Shown: positions 32,538 to 40,787, counted from the first letter of the stretch. The stretch is DNA of 64,000 bases from CAUSKK01 sp963533935 (GCA_963533935.1 CAUSQL010000002.1:1-64000); one strand, 5' to 3'. Numbers and translations: made by a program. The notes: a model not told the origin generated them from the letters alone.

Positions 32538-32906
32538 TTAAAAGAAGTTAGCCTTCCACCCCTGTTCGGTTTTAATAGCCCGATAATTCTCCCGGCCATT
32601 GGTGGCATTTTCATCAAGCATTATCAAATCCACCTGCACCCATGCGTCATTACCGTTAATTTGCACGTGGCGCACGCGAAACTCCTTTACCGCAATAAAA
32701 ACATCTTTAATGACGTCGCTGTCGCGTTCACATTTCAGGCGTAATTGTTGGGTAGCTTGCGCATTACCGATGCTATTGGCAGCGATAGCGTCACAATTAC
32801 CGGTTTTCATGGCATTAAGTACATTTAAAACCACCTGGTCAGGACTTGTTTCCTCGGCCTGGCCAGTTAGAGAAATCAGGGTAGCTAAAAACACAATCTT
32901 TCTCAT
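32538..32906 (-). CDS. Small exported protein with NTF2-like domain
   Basis: 122 residues. Signal peptide MRKIVFLATLISLTGQAE, then a compact domain: VVLNVLNAMKTGNCDAIAA, a Cys pair (NCD and LKCER), VKEFRVRHVQINGNDAWVQVD and the ending YRAIKTEQGWKANFF. The GWK ending and layout fit DUF4878-type NTF2-like folds. The next gene encodes a paralogue (VKNGNCEVII...FPLIKTDKGWKTSF), so the pair is a duplication. Confidence 0.75.
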   Translation of the reverse strand: MRKIVFLATLISLTGQAEETSPDQVVLNVLNAMKTGNCDAIAANSIGNAQATQQLRLKCERDSDVIKDVFIAVKEFRVRHVQINGNDAWVQVDLIMLDENATNGRENYRAIKTEQGWKANFF

Positions 32907-32955
32907 GGGCTCGTCCTCCTAAAAAGAAAGCGCTCTCAGGGGAACGCTTCAGTTA

Positions 32956-33615
32956 TTAAAAGGAGGTTTTCCAACCTTTATCAGTTTTTATTAGGGGAAA
33001 TTTATCTGCCTCCTTAATTTCCTTACCCTGCTCATCCAGATATTTCACATTAACTACCGCCTTACTGTCAGCGACTTCACTCTTGGAAATTTTGAATTCT
33101 TTCACATTTTCCAGTGATCTTTTTAGCTGTTCGATGTCTTTTTTACAGTCAGCCAGCACATCTTCTTCTTTTTCGTCCTTATTTAACTCCACATTGGCGA
33201 TGATTACTTCACAGTTGCCGTTTTTAACTGCCTCAAGGAAAGTTTTAGTAACTGCCTCTGGATCTTCGTTTGCCGCTGCCTGCTCAGCAGGTTTTTTCTC
33301 ATCGTTGGCTGAAGGCTCTGTGCTGGCAGTGGGCGAGGCTTCTTCCGTACTGCCAGTTGCCGTTGGCTCCGCAGAAGTAGCGGCGGCCGTTGGAGTAGCC
33401 TCAACACTAGCAGTAGGTGATGTCTCTGAGCCGGTACTAGGTGAAGCCGTGGCCTCTTTCGACTGGTCGTCGGTGCTGGCTGTAGGCGTGGCAGCTGCTT
33501 CCGTAGTAGCAGGAGCGGTAGCCTCAGTGGCTTCGGCCGTTGCGCTTGGACTACTTTCTTGAGCAATGACCCAGGGAGAGGCAACTAAAGCTAGAGAAAA
33601 TATTATTTTTTTCAT
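32956..33615 (-). CDS. Exported protein with Thr/Ser/Ala-rich linker and NTF2-like domain
   Basis: 219 residues from the ATG at 33615 (AGGATAA before it); the frame runs to 33675 without a start signal. Signal peptide MKKIIFSLALVASPWVIAQ, then about 110 residues of Ala/Thr/Glu/Ser-rich repeats (ATAEATEATAPA style), then the NTF2-like domain EAVTKTFLEAVKNGNCEVII...KTDKGWKTSF. It is the long-linker paralogue of the neighbour at 32538-32906; both keep two Cys residues at matching positions. Confidence 0.78.
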   Translation of the reverse strand: MKKIIFSLALVASPWVIAQESSPSATAEATEATAPATTEAAATPTASTDDQSKEATASPSTGSETSPTASVEATPTAAATSAEPTATGSTEEASPTASTEPSANDEKKPAEQAAANEDPEAVTKTFLEAVKNGNCEVIIANVELNKDEKEEDVLADCKKDIEQLKRSLENVKEFKISKSEVADSKAVVNVKYLDEQGKEIKEADKFPLIKTDKGWKTSF

Positions 33616-33719
33616 GTGTCTTATCCTTGAAATTTTTCTTCCGTTAAAGAACCGTTGAAGGGGGCATTCTAACATTGAAAAAAATTGCCAGTAAAACCCG
33701 ACATTTTCCCACTAAAAAT

Positions 33720-33795
33720 AAAAAACATACAGAGGGGCGCTTCACTGGGTAATAAATTTACCTACAGCAGAAGCGCCCCTCTGTATGTTTTTTAA
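33720..33795. repeat. Palindromic intergenic element, inverted pair, variant ends
   Basis: AAAAACATACAGAGGGGCGC...TTCACTG and CCTACAGCAGAAGCGCCCCTCTGTATGTTTTTT. Here both outer ends are the ACATACAG type, whereas in most pairs the outer ends are ACAAACGG. Confidence 0.8.
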
Positions 33796-33805
33796 TACTT
33801 GTTGC

Positions 33806-34696
33806 TTAACGCCAGCAGAACTTTTCGTCCATCTGATTTTGTTTACGTTGCTCTTTAAAGCTGTTGAGATTCTCTCGATTGGCAAAGTAGCTGGCTTCGT
33901 TCTTAATGCTATTGCGGATTTCCGCTAGGGCATTCTTAACAAGGGCCTTGCGGTTATCGTTCTTCGCCTTAAGCTCATTATTGAAGAGTTTTTGGGAGGG
34001 GTGGCTGGAAACCCAATTTACTGCCCGTCTAATAGCTTTCTGCTGCTTACGCACATTACAGAAGGCATAGCCATTGATATAGGCACCGGCCATATCATTA
34101 AAGCTGTTGATGGCATTGCTCTGGCTAGCTAATTCTGGCACTGCTCCACTATCCAACACCGCATCCATTATTTGTTGGCGATACTTGGCCACGTAGAACC
34201 AATATACGGCATCATCACGCCGGCCAATGTCATAGAGGCGAATGGCTAAAATCATCATGGGCACAGAATCAACTGCCCGGGCATTTTTCTGAATATAGCT
34301 ACGGGCCTTAAGAATATCCTTAGCTTTAGTAGAACTTAATAGGCCAAGTAATGGCTCCTCAATATTAGTAATGGTGGGAGCGCCGTTAATGGCTGATGCT
34401 GACTGATAGTAGGGCTGCACATTAACCATGATTTGGCGCTGTTGTTGCACAGTACCAGGGGCGGCAATGGTTGCAGGAGGCGCAGGCGGAGCGGCATTTG
34501 GGGCCACTGGCGGCGCGCTATTTTCTTGTGCCGGAGCCGCTGGTGCCGCTGTCTCTGGTGCTGGTGCCGCTGCAGGAGCGGCAGCCGGTGGAGCTACCTG
34601 CTCAGCTGGTGGTTGGGGCGCTTGAGCAACTGCTTCTTGAGCATGAGCCTGACCGAATAAAAACATTAATATTAAATAAAGAGATTTATTTTTCAC
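33806..34696 (-). CDS. Exported protein with Pro/Ala-rich N-terminal region, function unknown
   Basis: 296 residues from a GTG at 34696, chosen because it gives a normal signal peptide (VKNKSLYLILMFLFGQAHA) with GGAG upstream; an ATG at 34729 would add 11 atypical residues. An 80-residue Pro/Ala linker follows, then a helical domain with DSVPMMILAIRLYDIGRRDDAVYWFYVAKYRQQ, whose helix-turn-helix pairs resemble a TPR-like pair, and a charged C-terminus ending EKFCWR. Two cysteines (NVR-region FCNV and EKFCWR) could form a disulfide. I do not recognise the family. Confidence 0.7.
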   Translation of the reverse strand: MKNKSLYLILMFLFGQAHAQEAVAQAPQPPAEQVAPPAAAPAAAPAPETAAPAAPAQENSAPPVAPNAAPPAPPATIAAPGTVQQQRQIMVNVQPYYQSASAINGAPTITNIEEPLLGLLSSTKAKDILKARSYIQKNARAVDSVPMMILAIRLYDIGRRDDAVYWFYVAKYRQQIMDAVLDSGAVPELASQSNAINSFNDMAGAYINGYAFCNVRKQQKAIRRAVNWVSSHPSQKLFNNELKAKNDNRKALVKNALAEIRNSIKNEASYFANRENLNSFKEQRKQNQMDEKFCWR

Positions 34697-34816
34697 TGGG
34701 GAATACTCCGATAATAATGGAATAGGCAATGTAACAAAAAAATAGTTTCTAATGCTAATTAATTAAATTATATCCGAAATAATTAAAGCTATTATTAGGC
34801 CAGAAATAAATTAATT

Positions 34817-35665
34817 CTATTCAGTGGATTTACAAGTGCCCGGCAAATAGTCTGACGGGAACTCACTGTTGGACACACAATACCAAGACAGTCCTAAATT
34901 AGGAACCACATGTGTTTTATATTTGAGACTATTATTTTGTAGAGTGCTAATGGCATTATCATTAAAAGTTAGCACTATGGCATTATTAGCCCCCTCTTTC
35001 TCTAAACGTAAATCGTAAAAAGAACCCTCCGGAACCTTAATTTCCTCCGGTAAGGTAGTTGGAAAGACCTTATTGGTTTTCACATAATCTAATAGTATTT
35101 TGCTGGCGGATTTCAATGCCTCTACCGCTTGTTTGGACTGTTCTTGACCAGTCCATTGAGTTCTAATTGGTTTATAAACCACTGCCCCAATAAGTAAAAA
35201 TATCCCAATAATTACTAACATTTTTATATGCGATTTCTGCATGGAATAGTTAAAGCTTAATTGGGAATTTTCTTTGTCTATATCCTCTTTGCTGCGGGCA
35301 TAGGGGCTAAAGCGTAAATTATCCTGCTCGGGCTCTTCCTCTTCCTTTTCATCTTCGCCTAAATCAAAAAAAGAACGGAATTTTTCCCTATCTTTACTGA
35401 TATCACCTTGCTCTTCCCGGGGAATAAACTCATTCATACGGCTATAATCCACCCGCTCATTGGCTAATAGATTTACCGAATTATCATAATTTTCCCGTTC
35501 TTTCGCATCAAGCAATACGTGCTCAATATTTTTTAGCACAATGTGGAAATCGTCGCCATTATCCTGGCGACGTAAATCCCGCAATGCTCTTTTAATGGTT
35601 TGTACCGACGAATTCGTCGGTACTTCCAGTATTTGATAGTATGTTTTCGCCCTCGCGTGATTCAC
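34817..35665 (-). CDS. J-domain-like / transmembrane / pilin-like hybrid protein
   Basis: 282 residues from a GTG at 35665 (GGAG upstream). Residues 9-62 look like a DnaJ J-domain (YYQILEVP...LLDAKERENYD) but the essential HPD loop is replaced by RQDN, so DnaK stimulation is unlikely. A charged linker leads to one transmembrane segment (147-165). The periplasmic part (from about 175) resembles a type IV pilin globular region: SASKILLDYVKTNKVFPTTLPEE and a terminal Cys263-Cys278 loop (WYC...LPGTC). No pilin leader FTLIE is present. It lies 11 bases after lolA and is likely cotranscribed with it. Confidence 0.65.
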   Translation of the reverse strand: MNHARAKTYYQILEVPTNSSVQTIKRALRDLRRQDNGDDFHIVLKNIEHVLLDAKERENYDNSVNLLANERVDYSRMNEFIPREEQGDISKDREKFRSFFDLGEDEKEEEEPEQDNLRFSPYARSKEDIDKENSQLSFNYSMQKSHIKMLVIIGIFLLIGAVVYKPIRTQWTGQEQSKQAVEALKSASKILLDYVKTNKVFPTTLPEEIKVPEGSFYDLRLEKEGANNAIVLTFNDNAISTLQNNSLKYKTHVVPNLGLSWYCVSNSEFPSDYLPGTCKSTE

Positions 35666-35676
35666 ACTAACTCTCC

Positions 35677-36306
35677 TTAATTTTCAATAACATCGACCCC
35701 TTCAGGTGCTCTGAAATTAAAAACAGCATTATCTAACTTAGGATTTATTTTCATATTCTTGAAGAATAAGGCTGTCTTTTGCTTATCGCCATCTAATAAA
35801 AGCCTATCTAATTTACCATTATTAAAAACTACCCATATAGCGGAATACTCAATTTTACTATTTCTAGGAGTAAGGCGATATGCCTCAGCTTTAGCAAGGC
35901 CTTTGCCAGCTAATTCCGGCGGCACATTTCTTTCTAGGGAAATATTGAAATTATTAGTTAATGCGGGACCACCATTTAGAATCACCGCCGCCATATCACC
36001 ATTTAGATCCTTATGTTTATATACGGTTACTTGGGCCAAGTCTTTATCGTAGAAATAAACCTTTTGTCCATTGGTTACTATTTGTTGCTCGGTAGGTTTT
36101 TTATAGTGCCAGGCAAAGCTGCCAGGTTTACTAATCTTTAAATTACCTTCACTATTTTGATTACCACCACTATAGACCACCTGTTCAAAGTCCGCATCAA
36201 TGGAACGAATGCCAGTTACTTTCTGTTGCAATGCGGTGGCGGCATCCTGTTGGGCCTGAGCAAAACTTCCTACTGCTAATAGGGCAATAGCTAAAAATTT
36301 TTTCAT
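35677..36306 (-). CDS. lolA: Outer-membrane lipoprotein carrier protein LolA
   Basis: 209 residues. It shuttles lipoproteins through the periplasm to LolB. Signal peptide MKKFLAIALLAVGSFAQA, then family landmarks: DADFEQ, EGNLKISKPGSFAWHYKKP, EQQIVTNGQKVYFYDKDLAQV and a C-terminal strand region F.F..PEGVDVI. AGGATAAATCC precedes the ATG. Lower GC than genes at either end of the window. Confidence 0.93.
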   Translation of the reverse strand: MKKFLAIALLAVGSFAQAQQDAATALQQKVTGIRSIDADFEQVVYSGGNQNSEGNLKISKPGSFAWHYKKPTEQQIVTNGQKVYFYDKDLAQVTVYKHKDLNGDMAAVILNGGPALTNNFNISLERNVPPELAGKGLAKAEAYRLTPRNSKIEYSAIWVVFNNGKLDRLLLDGDKQKTALFFKNMKINPKLDNAVFNFRAPEGVDVIEN

Positions 36307-36344
36307 AGGATTTATCCTCTTGGTTATAAAAAAGCTTATAAAAA

Positions 36345-36399
36345 GGAAAGCGCCCTATTATTCCTGAAAATAACTATTCTGGGAATAGAGCGCTTATCC
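36345..36399. terminator. Hairpin between the FKBP gene and lolA
   Basis: AAAGCGCCCTATTATTCC and GGGAATAGAGCGCTT pair around ATGAAAATAACTATTCT-type loop sequence. It is an extended imperfect hairpin with an AAGCGC end and lies after the minus-strand FKBP gene. T-rich flanks are weak, so termination is plausible but not certain. Confidence 0.45.
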
Positions 36400-36441
36400 A
36401 TTAAGTTTAATTGGGGAATTATAGGAGAATTAACCAGCACC

Positions 36442-37311
36442 TTATTTAGCTGGTGATTCTTCCTTTTTCTCAGTGGCTTCAGCCTTAGCACCATCAGCAG
36501 CTGGAGCTTTAGCCTCGGTAGCCTTGGCATCAGCCGCCGGCGCTTCAGCTTTAACCTCCTCAACCTTGGCTTTATCGTCGCTGGCTTTTGCTTCAGCCTT
36601 AGCCTCACCGGCTTTGTGGAAGTCAATTAGCTCCACATCAAAAATTAAAACGGAGTGCGGCGGAATATCCTCTTCCATGCCTTCCTCGCCATAGGCCAGC
36701 TGGGAAGGAATGAAAAAGGTGTATTTGGCGCCCTTATTCATTAACTGTAGGCCTTCAGTCCAACCGGCAATTACATCGCTCAAGGGGAAAGTGATGGGCT
36801 CATTCTCAGAGCTGTCAAACACTTTGCCATCAATGGTTTTACCGGTGTAATTCACGGTAACCTCATCGGTGGCGCTGGGCTTATCGCCAGTTCCTTCCTT
36901 CTCCACCTTATATTGCAGGCCAGAGGCGGTAACCTTCACACCTTCCTTGCCCTTGTTCTCTTCCAAAAACTTGGCGCCGGCCACCTTAGCTTCTTCGCCG
37001 AGCTTTTCCATTTTGGCTTTCTGCTGGGCCAGCTCTTCTTCCATTTTTTTCATTTGCTTTTGGGCGAAGGCTTCCATGACCTTATCGGACTCCTCTTCGC
37101 TGAGGGCCCGCTCTTTACCCTCAAAGGAATCACGCATGCCGGCCTGGAGGGCTTCCATATTAATGTCGTTCTTATCGCTCAGTTCTAACAGCTGTTCGGT
37201 CATGTCCACGCCCAGAGCGTAACTTAGTTTTTGCTCTTCGGTTTTTAGTTCGATGGCGGCCGCATTGCCAATGGCCAGAGCTAAAAGAAGGGCGATGCTA
37301 TTTTTTTTCAT
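36442..37311 (-). CDS. FKBP-type peptidyl-prolyl isomerase (FkpA/Mip-like), periplasmic
   Basis: 289 residues. Signal peptide MKKNSIALLLALAIGNAAA, a helical dimerisation domain (EEQKLSYALGVDMTEQL, long coiled-coil helix about 70-125), then the FKBP domain (about 128-232: VTVNYTGKTIDGKVFDSS, VIAGWTEGLQLM, PSQLAYGEEG, HSVLIFDVELIDF). A 55-residue Ala/Lys/Glu-rich tail follows, unusual for the family. It assists folding of exported proteins. The shorter gene upstream encodes the dimerisation domain only. Confidence 0.92.
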   Translation of the reverse strand: MKKNSIALLLALAIGNAAAIELKTEEQKLSYALGVDMTEQLLELSDKNDINMEALQAGMRDSFEGKERALSEEESDKVMEAFAQKQMKKMEEELAQQKAKMEKLGEEAKVAGAKFLEENKGKEGVKVTASGLQYKVEKEGTGDKPSATDEVTVNYTGKTIDGKVFDSSENEPITFPLSDVIAGWTEGLQLMNKGAKYTFFIPSQLAYGEEGMEEDIPPHSVLIFDVELIDFHKAGEAKAEAKASDDKAKVEEVKAEAPAADAKATEAKAPAADGAKAEATEKKEESPAK

Positions 37312-37337
37312 ACTTTTTCCTAATGAAATTAAGGGGA

Positions 37338-37859
37338 TTAGTTTGTGGTTGGTGCAGGACTGGCTGCCGGCTCTTGGGTCTTGGCGCTGTCATCGGTCTT
37401 AGTTTCTGCCGCCTCGGCCGACTTGGCTTCGTCCGTCTTGTCCTCTACCGGCTTTGCTTCGGCATTCTCGGGCTTCGTGTCAGCCGTTGCTGCGGGGGCT
37501 GGCGCGCCACCGTCAGCTTGGGCCATCAATAGCTCTGGTTTAGTTTGCGCTAATTTGGCTTTTGCATCGGCCAATTCCTTCTCAGCCTTTTCCTTAAGAC
37601 GCTTTTGCTGCTCCACGGTGAAGGCGTCGATGATTTTCTTCCGCTCGTCCTTCGCCAAATTAATCTGACCGGCCACGGTGTCGCTGATGCCGGCAATGGC
37701 TGCATCTAGGTCGATGCGCTTGTCCTCGGTTTCCTTGAGCATAATGCCCATTTCGTAGCCAACCACATAGCTGGTTTTTTGCTGCTCGCTGCTTAAATCA
37801 GCGGCAGAGGCCACACCAAAAATTAGCGCCGAAGTCAGCGCTAAAAGTTGTTTACTCAT
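37338..37859 (-). CDS. FKBP N-terminal-domain-only exported protein (no isomerase domain)
   Basis: 173 residues. Signal peptide MSKQLLALTSALIFGVASA, then SSEQQKTSYVVGYEMGIML...LDAAIAGISD, matching the FKBP dimerisation domain of the next gene, and a coiled-coil helix (RKKIIDAFTVEQQKRLKEKAEKELADAKAKL). The catalytic FKBP domain is missing entirely and is replaced by a 70-residue Ala/Glu/Thr/Pro tail. It could form mixed dimers with the full isomerase 26 bases downstream; this is inference. Confidence 0.8.
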   Translation of the reverse strand: MSKQLLALTSALIFGVASAADLSSEQQKTSYVVGYEMGIMLKETEDKRIDLDAAIAGISDTVAGQINLAKDERKKIIDAFTVEQQKRLKEKAEKELADAKAKLAQTKPELLMAQADGGAPAPAATADTKPENAEAKPVEDKTDEAKSAEAAETKTDDSAKTQEPAASPAPTTN

Positions 37860-37882
37860 ATTTATTATTTTTTCCTAAATTA

Positions 37883-38326
37883 TTAGACGGGAGTGCCCAG
37901 CTTAACCACGAGCACATCGCAATTAACGCTGGGAAGAATATCGTCCGCCGTGGCCCACAGCAGTGAGGCTAAGCCCTTGCGGGTGTGGCGGCCGATAACA
38001 ATTAAATCGGGTTTATGGGTTTCCGCATAGTCCAGAATCCCCTTGCGGGTGGAGAGTGCCGTTTCCACATTTAGCTTATCGGCCTCCAGACCGTAGCGCT
38101 GCAGTAGGGCCTTCATATTGCTGCGGGCCTGGGCCACACTTTCGGCCTCATTGACCACCGGCAGCACAGGAATAATTTCATAGCCCGCCGTCAGCACCAT
38201 TTCTTCAACCACATGGAGGACGCTAAGATGAACTTCCCGGTCGCCGATGATGTCGCGTAGCCGTTCGACCACGGCGCCGCTATCTTCGCGCAAATCCGTA
38301 ACTAGTAGGACATTTTTATAGGCCAT
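37883..38326 (-). CDS. Universal stress protein UspA family
   Basis: 147 residues. Pattern typical of UspA: YKNVLLVTDL start, VLHVVEE, and KPDLIVIGRHTRKGLASLLWATADDIL...CDVLVVK. The UspA nucleotide-binding segment GxxGxxxGSxx is degenerate here (GRHTRKGLASLL), so it may be the non-ATP-binding UspA subtype. AGGAGTGCATT precedes the ATG. It is divergent from hemE. Confidence 0.9.
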   Translation of the reverse strand: MAYKNVLLVTDLREDSGAVVERLRDIIGDREVHLSVLHVVEEMVLTAGYEIIPVLPVVNEAESVAQARSNMKALLQRYGLEADKLNVETALSTRKGILDYAETHKPDLIVIGRHTRKGLASLLWATADDILPSVNCDVLVVKLGTPV

Positions 38327-38400
38327 AATGCACTCCTTTGTCTTAATGGCTTAAACCACGGCCAGAATATAGCAAACTTAGCCAGTTAAAGGAAATTTCA

Positions 38401-39417
38401 ATGAATGACAGATTTTTACGGGCGCTGCGGGGGGAAAAGGTCGATAGAACGCCCCTCTGGCTCATGCGCCAGGCCGGCCGCTATCTGCCGGAATACCGGG
38501 CCGTGCGCAGCCAGCTGGCGGGGTTTATGGATTTGTGCCGCAATCCGCCGCTGGCCTGCGAGGTGAGTTTGCAACCGCTGCGCCGCTTCGCCCTTGATGC
38601 GGCCATTGTTTTTTCTGACATTCTTACGGTGCCCGACTCCATGGGCCTGGGCCTGGAATTCGTCGCCGGCGAGGGCCCCCGCTTCCGCCGGCCGCTGCAG
38701 GAGCCGGCGGCCATCGAACGGCTGCCGCCCCTGGGCAATGTGGATTACGTCTATGAAACCATTCGCCTCATTAAGAAAGAACTGGATAAGCCACTAATCG
38801 GCTTCTGCGGCAGCCCCTGGACGCTGGCCTGCTACATGGTGGAAGGCCACGGTTCCCGCGACTTTAACCGGGTGAAGGCGCTGATGTACGGCCAGGAAGA
38901 ACTGTTCAGGCGGCTGCTGGCGCAGCTGACCACCGCCCTCATCACCTACCTTAAGGGGCAAATTGCCGCCGGCGCCGACTGCCTGATGATTTTCGACAGC
39001 TGGGGCGGCCTGCTTGGCCCGGCCAGCTACGCGGAATTCTCCCTGGCCCCCATGGAGGAAATCATTAAACAGCTGCCGGTACCGGTGATTATCTTCAGCA
39101 AGGGCGCCGGCTCGTCCTTGGCCTTACAGGCGCAGAGCGGCGCCGCCGCCATCGGTCTGGACTGGACCACGGCCCTGGCGCCGGCCCGCCAGCTGGTGGG
39201 TGAACACATCACCCTGCAGGGCAATATGGACCCGGCCTTCATGCTGACGGACCCGGCCACGGTGCGGCGGGAAGTGGCGCGGCTGCTGGCGAACTACGGC
39301 GCCGGCCACCGGCACATCTTCAATCTGGGCCACGGCATTACTCCGGAAGCGAAAATCGAGAACGTGCAGGCGCTGGTGGCCGCCCTCCAGGAGTTGAGCC
39401 CGGCCTACAAGCAGTAA
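38401..39417 (+). CDS. hemE: Uroporphyrinogen decarboxylase
   Basis: 338 residues, shorter than the usual ~354 but complete. It decarboxylates uroporphyrinogen III in heme synthesis. The diagnostic N-terminal motif PLWLMRQAGRYLPEYR (19-34) and the Asp in FSDILTVPDSMG are present, as is GFCGSPWTLACYMVEG. AAAGGAAATTTCA precedes the ATG. Confidence 0.95.
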   Translation: MNDRFLRALRGEKVDRTPLWLMRQAGRYLPEYRAVRSQLAGFMDLCRNPPLACEVSLQPLRRFALDAAIVFSDILTVPDSMGLGLEFVAGEGPRFRRPLQEPAAIERLPPLGNVDYVYETIRLIKKELDKPLIGFCGSPWTLACYMVEGHGSRDFNRVKALMYGQEELFRRLLAQLTTALITYLKGQIAAGADCLMIFDSWGGLLGPASYAEFSLAPMEEIIKQLPVPVIIFSKGAGSSLALQAQSGAAAIGLDWTTALAPARQLVGEHITLQGNMDPAFMLTDPATVRREVARLLANYGAGHRHIFNLGHGITPEAKIENVQALVAALQELSPAYKQ

Positions 39418-39422
39418 TCGAT

Positions 39423-39496
39423 TTTACAGACAGGGGAAGCGCCCCTTGTATGTTTATCGCCTTAAACATACAAGGGGCGCTTCCCCTGTCTGTTTA
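39423..39496. repeat. Palindromic intergenic element, perfect 31-bp arms
   Basis: The arms 39426-39456 and 39463-39493 are exact inverses with a 6-base loop. Each arm reads ACAGACAGGGGAAGCGCC then CCTTGTATGTTTA. It is the most symmetric copy in the window and sits after hemE. Confidence 0.92.
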
Positions 39497-39565
39497 ATCC
39501 CAAAGCCTTTACGCTAAAATCTCAGCGGTAACTTTCACCAGGTTTGTTTAAAGCATGGAGGAGCC

Positions 39566-39850
39566 ATGAAACTTAAATTTGCAGTTCTCAGCCTCATACT
39601 GCTGGCCGGTTGCCGGCAGCCGCCGCCGGCGCCGCTCGTCCCCTACCATTACGACGATGAGCCGCCGGTCATCATTCCCTTCACCGATGAGCACCGCTAC
39701 TACCACGACAGCTATCGCGTGGTGCCCTACTACTACGATGACTACGACTATGACGATTATTACTACGACTACTATGACGATGGCTATAACCCGGCCGTGG
39801 AGCCGCCGCCACGGCACAGGAAGCATAAGCGTTGGCGCCGCCGCCGCTAG
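39566..39850 (+). CDS. Small Tyr/Asp-rich lipoprotein
   Basis: 94 residues. The signal peptide ends in the lipobox LAGC with Cys16. Residues 27-77 are extremely rich in Tyr and Asp (PYYYDDYDYDDYYYDYYDD), and the C-terminus is basic (RHRKHKRWRRRR). GGAGGAGCC precedes the ATG, and ACGCTAAAATCTC 45 bases upstream is a -10-like box. The composition suggests metal binding or surface interaction; no family is recognised. The reverse-strand frame over it is only a shadow. Confidence 0.8.
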   Translation: MKLKFAVLSLILLAGCRQPPPAPLVPYHYDDEPPVIIPFTDEHRYYHDSYRVVPYYYDDYDYDDYYYDYYDDGYNPAVEPPPRHRKHKRWRRRR

Positions 39851-39896
39851 CCCATAAATTCCACCGAGTACCCCAGCGCTTCCATGTGGGTAAGTT

Positions 39897-39932
39897 ATTT
39901 ACCGACATGGGGGCGCTTCTCTTGTATGTTTA
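39897..39932. repeat. Palindromic element, single half-unit
   Basis: ATTTACCGACATGGGGGCGC then TTCTCTTGTATGTTTA, between two plus-strand genes. Confidence 0.75.
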
Positions 39933-39957
39933 GCGTCCAAAATTAGAGGAGATAGCA

Positions 39958-40785
39958 ATGAAAAAACTTGCCCTGCTGCTTAGCCTGCTGCACGTGGCCT
40001 GGGCCGATGACTTCTTCATGGCCACTGAAGAGGTTAATCTGGATAAATTCCGCGATTCCGAGGTGAATAGGAAATATGCGGAGGTCTGCGATAACCATGG
40101 CATCGGTATTGACGTGGAACTAATCACCATCAAGACCAACCGGCCGGCGCTGAACGAGCAGCTGGCAAAGAACATCAGCAGCGAAGAAAGCCTAATTAAA
40201 AGCTTCAGCGACGAACTGCTGGAGGATTTAAAGGATAAGAAGAACTTCCAGAACGAGGACGGTTCCAGCAGCGTTTCCCGCTGTTCCTACGCCAATCACC
40301 AGCGGCTCAGCTACCGCGGCCGCCACGGCGGCCTGGAAATGTTCCAGCTCAGCTTCAGCGAATATGCCGGCGGTGCCCACGGCATGTACGGCGACAGTTT
40401 TTTCCTCTTTGATAAGGACGACAAGCAAATAAAGCTGGCCGACCTGCTGGCCAGCCCGGACAAGGACAGGGAGGTGCTGCGGCTGCTGTTCATCAAGGAG
40501 CGGCTGCGGGAAAAGGGCAACGAGAAGATTAACGGCGGCAAGTACGGCGAGGAGAATTTAAGCGCCGCGGAAATCGCCCAGCTGCGCGCCGCCCCCATCG
40601 ACGAGAAGCAGCTGGCCGCCGCCAAGGACAAGCTGTTGAACGAAAATATCTATTTCAACGAGCAGGGCCTGGTCTTTTCCTATCCGCCCTACGCTCTGGG
40701 CTCCTTCGCCGAAGGGCAAATTGAGTACCTGCTGCCCTACGGCCAGCTGAAGGGCCTACTCAAGGAGGAATACCTGGCCCATTAA
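39958..40785 (+). CDS. Exported DUF3298-domain protein
   Basis: 275 residues. Signal peptide MKKLALLLSLLHVAWA. The C-terminal half fits DUF3298 (RsiV-type): EYAGGAHGMYGDSFFLFDKDDKQIKLADLL, then a variable helical insert, then FNEQGLVFSYPPYALGSFAEGQIEYLLPYGQLKGLL. Related domains are found in lysozyme-binding anti-sigma factor RsiV, but no transmembrane or sigma-binding part is present here. GAGGAGATAGC precedes the ATG. Confidence 0.8.
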   Translation: MKKLALLLSLLHVAWADDFFMATEEVNLDKFRDSEVNRKYAEVCDNHGIGIDVELITIKTNRPALNEQLAKNISSEESLIKSFSDELLEDLKDKKNFQNEDGSSSVSRCSYANHQRLSYRGRHGGLEMFQLSFSEYAGGAHGMYGDSFFLFDKDDKQIKLADLLASPDKDREVLRLLFIKERLREKGNEKINGGKYGEENLSAAEIAQLRAAPIDEKQLAAAKDKLLNENIYFNEQGLVFSYPPYALGSFAEGQIEYLLPYGQLKGLLKEEYLAH

Positions 40786-40787
40786 AT

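Noticed and set aside
39548..39826. Minus-strand frame rich in Ile/Val opposite the Tyr/Asp lipoprotein
   Set aside because: It is the shadow of GAC/TAC codons; the plus strand has the lipobox, Shine-Dalgarno and promoter-like box.
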